A DNA stretch of 18,420 nucleotides from CAMBDR01 sp046597185 (GTDB taxonomy: Bacteria; Pseudomonadota; Gammaproteobacteria; Burkholderiales; Burkholderiaceae_D): the NCBI GenBank assembly GCA_046597185.1, contig JBKJLF010000430.1, positions 1 through 18,420 of the forward strand. The letters run 5' to 3'. The notes under the pieces were generated by a model, which saw only the letters and a list, made by a program, of their open reading frames with translations, had not been told where the DNA came from and searched no databases. Below are positions 15,335-18,420 of the stretch, in pieces (position 1 is the stretch's first letter; each line of letters starts with the position of its first letter). The position numbers and the translations under genes are program-made.

Positions 15335-15796
15335 CTAAGGAACGCAATCAAATTGCTCGCGTAGCGCCTTTTCGCCTGCAATAGTCGATTTGGTTTGCTT
15401 CATCACCTGCGTTTGCAAGCGCGTGAGCGCGGGGAAATGCAGGTTTTTACAGGCAGATGCTAAACTTACGTCCCACACGTCAGCCGTTTTTTTGCTCACC
15501 ACATACGGCCCCGCATACGATGTCGTTTGCGCCTTGGGTAGGTCATAAGCTAAACGAAACATATAAAAACCGGGCACAAAGGTTTCGCCCTCCCCGTCAT
15601 TATTTTCAATATACGCACTGGAGGTATTGAGCCATTTTCGATAGGCGCTATGCATTAAAACTAAGCGCACCACTTGCTCAGCTTGCGCTTTACTCAAGCC
15701 TTGTTCAGATACATGGGAAAATTCGAGACCCGCCCCTTTTGCCCGAGGCAGCCAAGCAAATAAGCCCAATAAGCCCAAAATCAGATATTTTCTCAT
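15335..15796 (-). CDS. Secreted protein, candidate immunity partner of the adjacent hydrolase
   Basis: 153 residues from ATG 15796, which shares its A with the TGA of the upstream hydrolase gene (TGATG). GGAG lies 8 nt before this ATG, so the start is well supported and translation is probably coupled. Residues 1-~22 are a signal peptide (MRKYLILGLLGLFAWLP, then AKGA), so the protein acts in the periplasm. The mature part has two cysteines (in ASACKNL and the C-terminal FDCVP) that could pair. No catalytic motif is seen, and I cannot name the family from sequence. A periplasmic partner translated with a peptidoglycan hydrolase that has no signal peptide is the usual layout of an effector and its immunity protein; that role is inference. 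Confidence 0.72.
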   Translation of the reverse strand: MRKYLILGLLGLFAWLPRAKGAGLEFSHVSEQGLSKAQAEQVVRLVLMHSAYRKWLNTSSAYIENNDGEGETFVPGFYMFRLAYDLPKAQTTSYAGPYVVSKKTADVWDVSLASACKNLHFPALTRLQTQVMKQTKSTIAGEKALREQFDCVP

Positions 15797-16251
15797 CACT
15801 TGCACTCCATACGTGCCTTCACCATTTTAATCACATCGGCGACTTTAGTCGCATACCCCGCTGTGCCGCCAGTAGCTGGGTTACCTGTATTAAAATTTAA
15901 TCGTACTAGTTCTTTGGCAAAAGCATTGGGGTCACGTACACCCTTCAAAGTTGGGCCAAAGCGTGCTGCAAAGGAACGGCCACTATCAAGGAAGGAAGCG
16001 TAAATAGCCACTTTGATCTTGGCATTGCCGAGTGGTGCAATTGAACTGGTTTGAAATGGTGCGGGTGCATGCATTGAAAAGAAATTATTATAAGTCTTAG
16101 CGATACGGCCTTCACCATACTGACTTTCTAACGCAGCTAGTCCAAGAACATTTTCAGTTGGCAGATCAAGTTGTTTGGCAATGAGCATACAGTCAGATTT
16201 ATATTTCATCACAAAGGCAATTGCCTTCAAATTATTGCACTTATTCAACAT
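15796..16251 (-). CDS. Glucosaminidase-domain peptidoglycan hydrolase, candidate antibacterial effector
   Basis: 151 residues. The fold is that of the GH73/FlgJ-like glucosaminidase family: VLGLAALESQYGEG with probable catalytic Glu42, then YNNFFSMHA (54-62), AIYASFLDSGRSFAARF, and a C-terminal GYATKVADVIK. The family cleaves the GlcNAc-MurNAc glycan backbone of peptidoglycan. There is no signal peptide or membrane helix, so the enzyme cannot reach the cell's own wall by Sec; export by a contractile or other secretion system, or release by lysis, would be needed. The last codon overlaps the start of a secreted small protein. The ribosome site is poor at both ATG 16251 and the inner ATG (residue 15). 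It could instead be a phage-type or housekeeping lysozyme, but the paired gene argues for an effector. Confidence 0.8.
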   Translation of the reverse strand: MLNKCNNLKAIAFVMKYKSDCMLIAKQLDLPTENVLGLAALESQYGEGRIAKTYNNFFSMHAPAPFQTSSIAPLGNAKIKVAIYASFLDSGRSFAARFGPTLKGVRDPNAFAKELVRLNFNTGNPATGGTAGYATKVADVIKMVKARMECK

Positions 16252-16319
16252 TTTAGGACTACTTAGTTTAAAAAAATGAAATTATATCATCAAATTATCC
16301 TCACTTTCAAAAAGGGTGA

Positions 16320-16588
16320 CTATTTTTTATTGTGAAAAAGTGCCGCAGCATTTGTTTTCGGCATCAGATAGGCAAGAGAAATGTTCTTTGTTTGTAGTGA
16401 TTTTTTGCCGTTAATTTCAAGCGCAATAGAAAACCTGTGATCTGATGATTTTGGTACTTCGACCCACAAAATAAAGCGGTCGAATTTACCTGCTGCAATG
16501 GGTTGGGAAATTGAATGACTAATCGAATAGTTAGTTCCGGTAGTTTTCAAAAGCATATTGTCAGTGCCAGTCGGATTAAATCCATCTC
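16320..16588 (-). pseudogene. 3' part of a frameshifted gene (continuation of the gene above 16576)
   Basis: This frame continues the protein of the upstream gene after a 1-base shift. Removing one G from the minus-strand G5 (C5 at 16588-16592) joins KVIHAWG directly to DGFNPTGTDNM. The segment encodes ~89 residues (ISQPIAAGKFDRFILWVEVPK ... ALFHNKK) and ends at TAA 16320. The independent frame running to 16673 starts at a codon without a ribosome site inside the upstream gene, so separate translation is unlikely. Family not recognised. Confidence 0.6.
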
Positions 16589-17166
16589 CCCCATGCATGG
16601 ATAACTTTACTAACCGTAACAGGCGCTCCAATTTTTTGAACTTGAACCTGCGCAATGCCATTTTTATCCACATATTTTGTGACCACTTCGCCTACCACAT
16701 CAGTTTCGCAACCGATCCCTGCACCATCGCCGAAAATAGCCCCACCATGTATTTCCCGCCCAATTGTTTGTAAGCATGCATCGGTTATACGTTTCCAAAT
16801 TCGCACTGATTTTGCCTCATCTTCTATTGCTAATGACTGATCGGATAAGGCATCCAGTCCGGCTTCCAACGTGCCAGGAGCCAATGGCAGTTTTTTAAGC
16901 AGCGGCGCTATACTTAAAAGATAAGTATCTGGTTCTTTCTTAATTTTAACCTGCGGCAGTGCAACAAACTTTGCAGCGCCGTCCAGCTTCAAGCTGCCAT
17001 TCATTGCAACTTCAAAATCGCTACTCCAGCCTTCATTGGAAATTTTTAGCGCTTGTAAAACGAGGTTATGGTGGTTAAAAACTAATAATGACTCATTATT
17101 TTGAACGCTTTGTGCGACATTAAGCGTGCCAAACACCGCCAGTAAGAAAAATAGACTGATTCGTAT
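16576..17166 (-). CDS. Unrecognised secreted protein, 5' part, frameshifted at its end
   Basis: The frame from GTG 17136 omits a clear signal peptide encoded just upstream in the same frame (RISLFFLLAVFGTLNVAQS). The open frame begins only at 17172, after a TAA, and contains no ATG, GTG or TTG before 17136. An ATA codon at 17164-17166 has AAAGG 9 nt upstream and would give a complete signal peptide, so initiation at AUA, or a lost start through an indel, must be considered. The gene overlaps the preceding one, whose stop is at 17120. The mature protein is unrecognised; it has a Cys pair (DACLQT, GIGCETD) and stops early at 16576 after the C5 tract. The intact gene would encode ~280 residues. 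Confidence 0.55.
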   Translation of the reverse strand: MRISLFFLLAVFGTLNVAQSVQNNESLLVFNHHNLVLQALKISNEGWSSDFEVAMNGSLKLDGAAKFVALPQVKIKKEPDTYLLSIAPLLKKLPLAPGTLEAGLDALSDQSLAIEDEAKSVRIWKRITDACLQTIGREIHGGAIFGDGAGIGCETDVVGEVVTKYVDKNGIAQVQVQKIGAPVTVSKVIHAWGRWI

Positions 17167-17737
17167 TGTTAATTACCTTTATGTCTAATCCGACTCGTGG
17201 CAGATTGAAGTAAGGGCCATATGGCGAAACTCGCTTTAAATACGAAGCGGATCGATCTGTAACATAATAGATTTCAATGCCGTTTGAGTTTACCTTCTTT
17301 TCGTACTGAACTTGATAAGCGCGCGAATGCGATAGCTCCTTACTTGTCTCAGTTTTTAAATCGACAAAAAATTGAACACCAGTTTCAGGCGTATGACTGC
17401 TACTTTTTTTTACAGCTTGCCCTTCGCTCATCACTTTTAGGCAATCACTACTGGCGGATGGAAACCATTTGTGATCTCGGCTGCGGGCGATTGATTCTTC
17501 CAGTTTACCGTCGAGTATGAGCGCACCTCCATCGCTTATTCGCGGTGCCCGTACATCGATTTTTGCACCAATATCCGCACACGTTCCACTTGATTTTGAA
17601 ACTTCTTCTTTAATTTGTTCCTTATTGCCACCAGTTGCCTCAATGCATGAAATGTAGTTTGCCATTCGTTGGCTAACGCAGCGGGTAGCATAGGGTTGAA
17701 AGCCGCTTGGACAACTTTGGGTAGCCGGATATTGCAA
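17120..17737 (-). CDS. Unrecognised Cys-containing protein, first gene of the minus-strand run
   Basis: The frame opens exactly at TTG 17737, directly after a TAA, with no ribosome site. The inner ATG 17665 (MANYISC) also lacks one, so the true start is uncertain and the gene may be 5'-truncated. The N-terminal part has Cys at 9, 20 and 30 (QSCPSGFQPYATRCVSQRMANYISC) followed by EATGGNKEQI. The middle has SDGGALILDGKLEESIARSRDHKW, and the C-terminal part is beta-rich (YEKKVNSNGIEIYYVTDRSASYLKRV). There is no signal peptide or membrane helix from either start. Its position ahead of a hydrolase/immunity-like pair suggests an accessory role, but I do not recognise the family. Confidence 0.55.
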   Translation of the reverse strand: MQYPATQSCPSGFQPYATRCVSQRMANYISCIEATGGNKEQIKEEVSKSSGTCADIGAKIDVRAPRISDGGALILDGKLEESIARSRDHKWFPSASSDCLKVMSEGQAVKKSSSHTPETGVQFFVDLKTETSKELSHSRAYQVQYEKKVNSNGIEIYYVTDRSASYLKRVSPYGPYFNLPRVGLDIKVINNTNQSIFLTGGVWHA

Positions 17738-18091
17738 TTAAATAATTAATAATATAAAAAATAATGTTATTATTTTAATAAATTTAGCAATATTTTTCTC
17801 TTAGTCAATTATTGATGCGGTTTAATTTCTCAAAATGCCAGTTAGTAGTATCGTCTCAACCTTACCCAACCCAACCCACAGCCAACCAGAAATGGCAAAA
17901 GCTTACATATTTTATTTGCTAAATCATTTAATTGCATGGTTTTCTTGAAGTGCGCCAAATGAAGGTGTCCCAACATCATCTTGAGCCGTTTTAATGCCAA
18001 GTACCCAGTGTAGGGGAAAAGCCTAAATTGTAGATGGAATAGCTATGATTGCAAGCTTTTTCTGGAACACCGCAATCCGGTGGCGGCACAC
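17738..18091. other. AT-rich non-coding spacer of ~350 bp
   Basis: No convincing gene on either strand. Bases 17738-17830 are very AT-rich and include a perfect 8-bp A/T inverted repeat (AAAATAAT-GTT-ATTATTTT, 17758-17776) and the promoter candidate listed separately. Bases 17860-18090 have ordinary composition with no recognisable protein or RNA. A CACCG-CAATC-CGGTG stem at 18068-18082 follows the GNAT tail on the minus strand but has no U-tract. Confidence 0.7.
17781..17808 (-). promoter_or_regulatory. Possible promoter of the four-gene minus-strand run
   Basis: On the minus strand, TTGACT (17808-17803, 5/6 to the -35 consensus) is 16 nt from TAAATT (17786-17781, 4/6 to -10). The -10 ends ~43 nt before the TTG at 17737. 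In DNA this AT-rich such matches arise easily by chance. Confidence 0.3.
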
Positions 18092-18220
18092 TTAAACACC
18101 CAACGCCATATACAACGTCAGCGGATTGTCGCTGCAAGCCACAAAGCCATAGTGTTGGTAAAAAGCCTTGGCCTTGTCATCCTTGGCATCGACCAGTAGT
18201 GCATAGGCGGCGACTTGCCT
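18092..18220 (-). pseudogene. C-terminal tail of a GNAT acetyltransferase, N-terminus missing
   Basis: About 42 residues typical of the end of TacT/toxin-like GNAT N-acetyltransferases: AAYALLVDAKDDKAKAFYQHYGF followed by a short tail and stop at 18092-18094. The acetyl-CoA-binding part and the rest of the enzyme are absent. Upstream, the frame runs straight into a transposase fragment without a stop, so the gene is a remnant created by insertion and deletion. No TacA-like antitoxin gene is seen in the window. Confidence 0.75.
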
Positions 18221-18420
18221 GCTTTGCTTAAGTTTGAACAGCCAGGGCTGCCCAATATCTTCGAGTTCGCGCATTACCCGCTCATTGCCAAATGCACAGT
18301 CACCGCGTACCAACTTGGGTCGCTTTTCTTCGGGAAGCCGACAAATTAACTCGATCAACAGGTAGTGTTTGGGCTGTACTGTGTGATGTCCCGCTCTGCA
18401 CACGCGCCTGTAGCACCAGC
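18221..18420 (-). mobile_element. IS1380-like transposase fragment (runs off the right edge)
   Basis: The frame is open to the window edge. Residues LPEEKRPKLVRGDCAFGNE, then RVMRELEDIGQPWLFKLKQ, match the part of IS1380-family DDE transposases around the second catalytic Asp (VRGDCGFGNE in typical members). After KLKQS the expected continuation (VK..IERL) is replaced by the GNAT tail, so the C-terminal third with the last catalytic Glu is missing. No terminal inverted repeat is visible on this side. The element is therefore non-autonomous here, unless another copy acts in trans. Confidence 0.72.

Noticed and set aside
16214..16227. Perfect 14-bp palindrome AAGGCAATTGCCTT
   Set aside because: Lies within the coding start of the hydrolase gene, with no second copy or promoter context.
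18068..18082. CACCG/CGGTG stem after the GNAT stop
   Set aside because: Followed by TTCCAGAAAAAG on the minus strand, not a U-run; too weak for an intrinsic terminator.

Overview
The window looks like a chromosomal segment of a Gram-negative bacterium, most likely a betaproteobacterium or a related pseudomonadote (inference). The support is a complete two-partner secretion (TpsB/TpsA) outer-membrane system, several signal-peptide proteins, HD-GYP and CHASE2-cyclase signalling proteins and an IS1380-like transposase. It has two halves of different character. Bases 1-13557 are all on the plus strand, with moderate GC and tightly packed long genes. Bases 13680-18420 are all on the minus strand and look like accessory DNA: short genes, one frameshifted gene, a gene missing its 5' half, AT-rich spacers and a transposase fragment.

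Left half. It starts with the 3' end of an HD-GYP (c-di-GMP phosphodiesterase type) gene, then a CHASE2-sensor class III adenylate cyclase. A 124-bp gap with a CRP-like palindrome and a possible extended -10 leads into a run of four genes: tpsB (FhaC/ShlB-type outer-membrane transporter), a secreted FecR-domain protein, a 1872-residue TpsA exoprotein of the filamentous haemagglutinin type, and a soluble histidine kinase whose sensor is a LacI/PurR-type ligand-binding domain. A plausible reading is one surface-adhesin secretion module flanked by second-messenger and sensory proteins: the cyclase could feed CRP control of tpsB-fecR-tpsA, and the kinase could report a small ligand. The TpsA C-terminus is the most striking element. 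Nine tandem 19-residue repeats each carry a C-x8-C pair, and they are followed by a Lys/Asp-rich tail. The only other cysteine in the protein is the second-last residue. The FecR-domain protein, as a mature protein, likewise has a single cysteine near its C-terminus.

Right half, read from right to left. An IS1380-like transposase fragment is fused in frame to the C-terminal tail of a GNAT acetyltransferase. About 350 bp of AT-rich non-coding DNA follows. Next is a compact four-gene run: an unrecognised Cys-containing protein, an unrecognised protein with a hidden signal peptide that is frameshifted at a C5 tract, a glucosaminidase-fold peptidoglycan hydrolase without a signal peptide, and a signal-peptide protein whose ATG overlaps the hydrolase stop (TGATG). 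The last pair has the organisation of an antibacterial effector and its periplasmic immunity protein. Further left are a 5'-truncated Rpn/DUF4351-type gene and a membrane protein with pentapeptide repeats on both sides of its hydrophobic core, convergent with the kinase gene.

No tRNA, rRNA, CRISPR array or convincing intrinsic terminator was seen.
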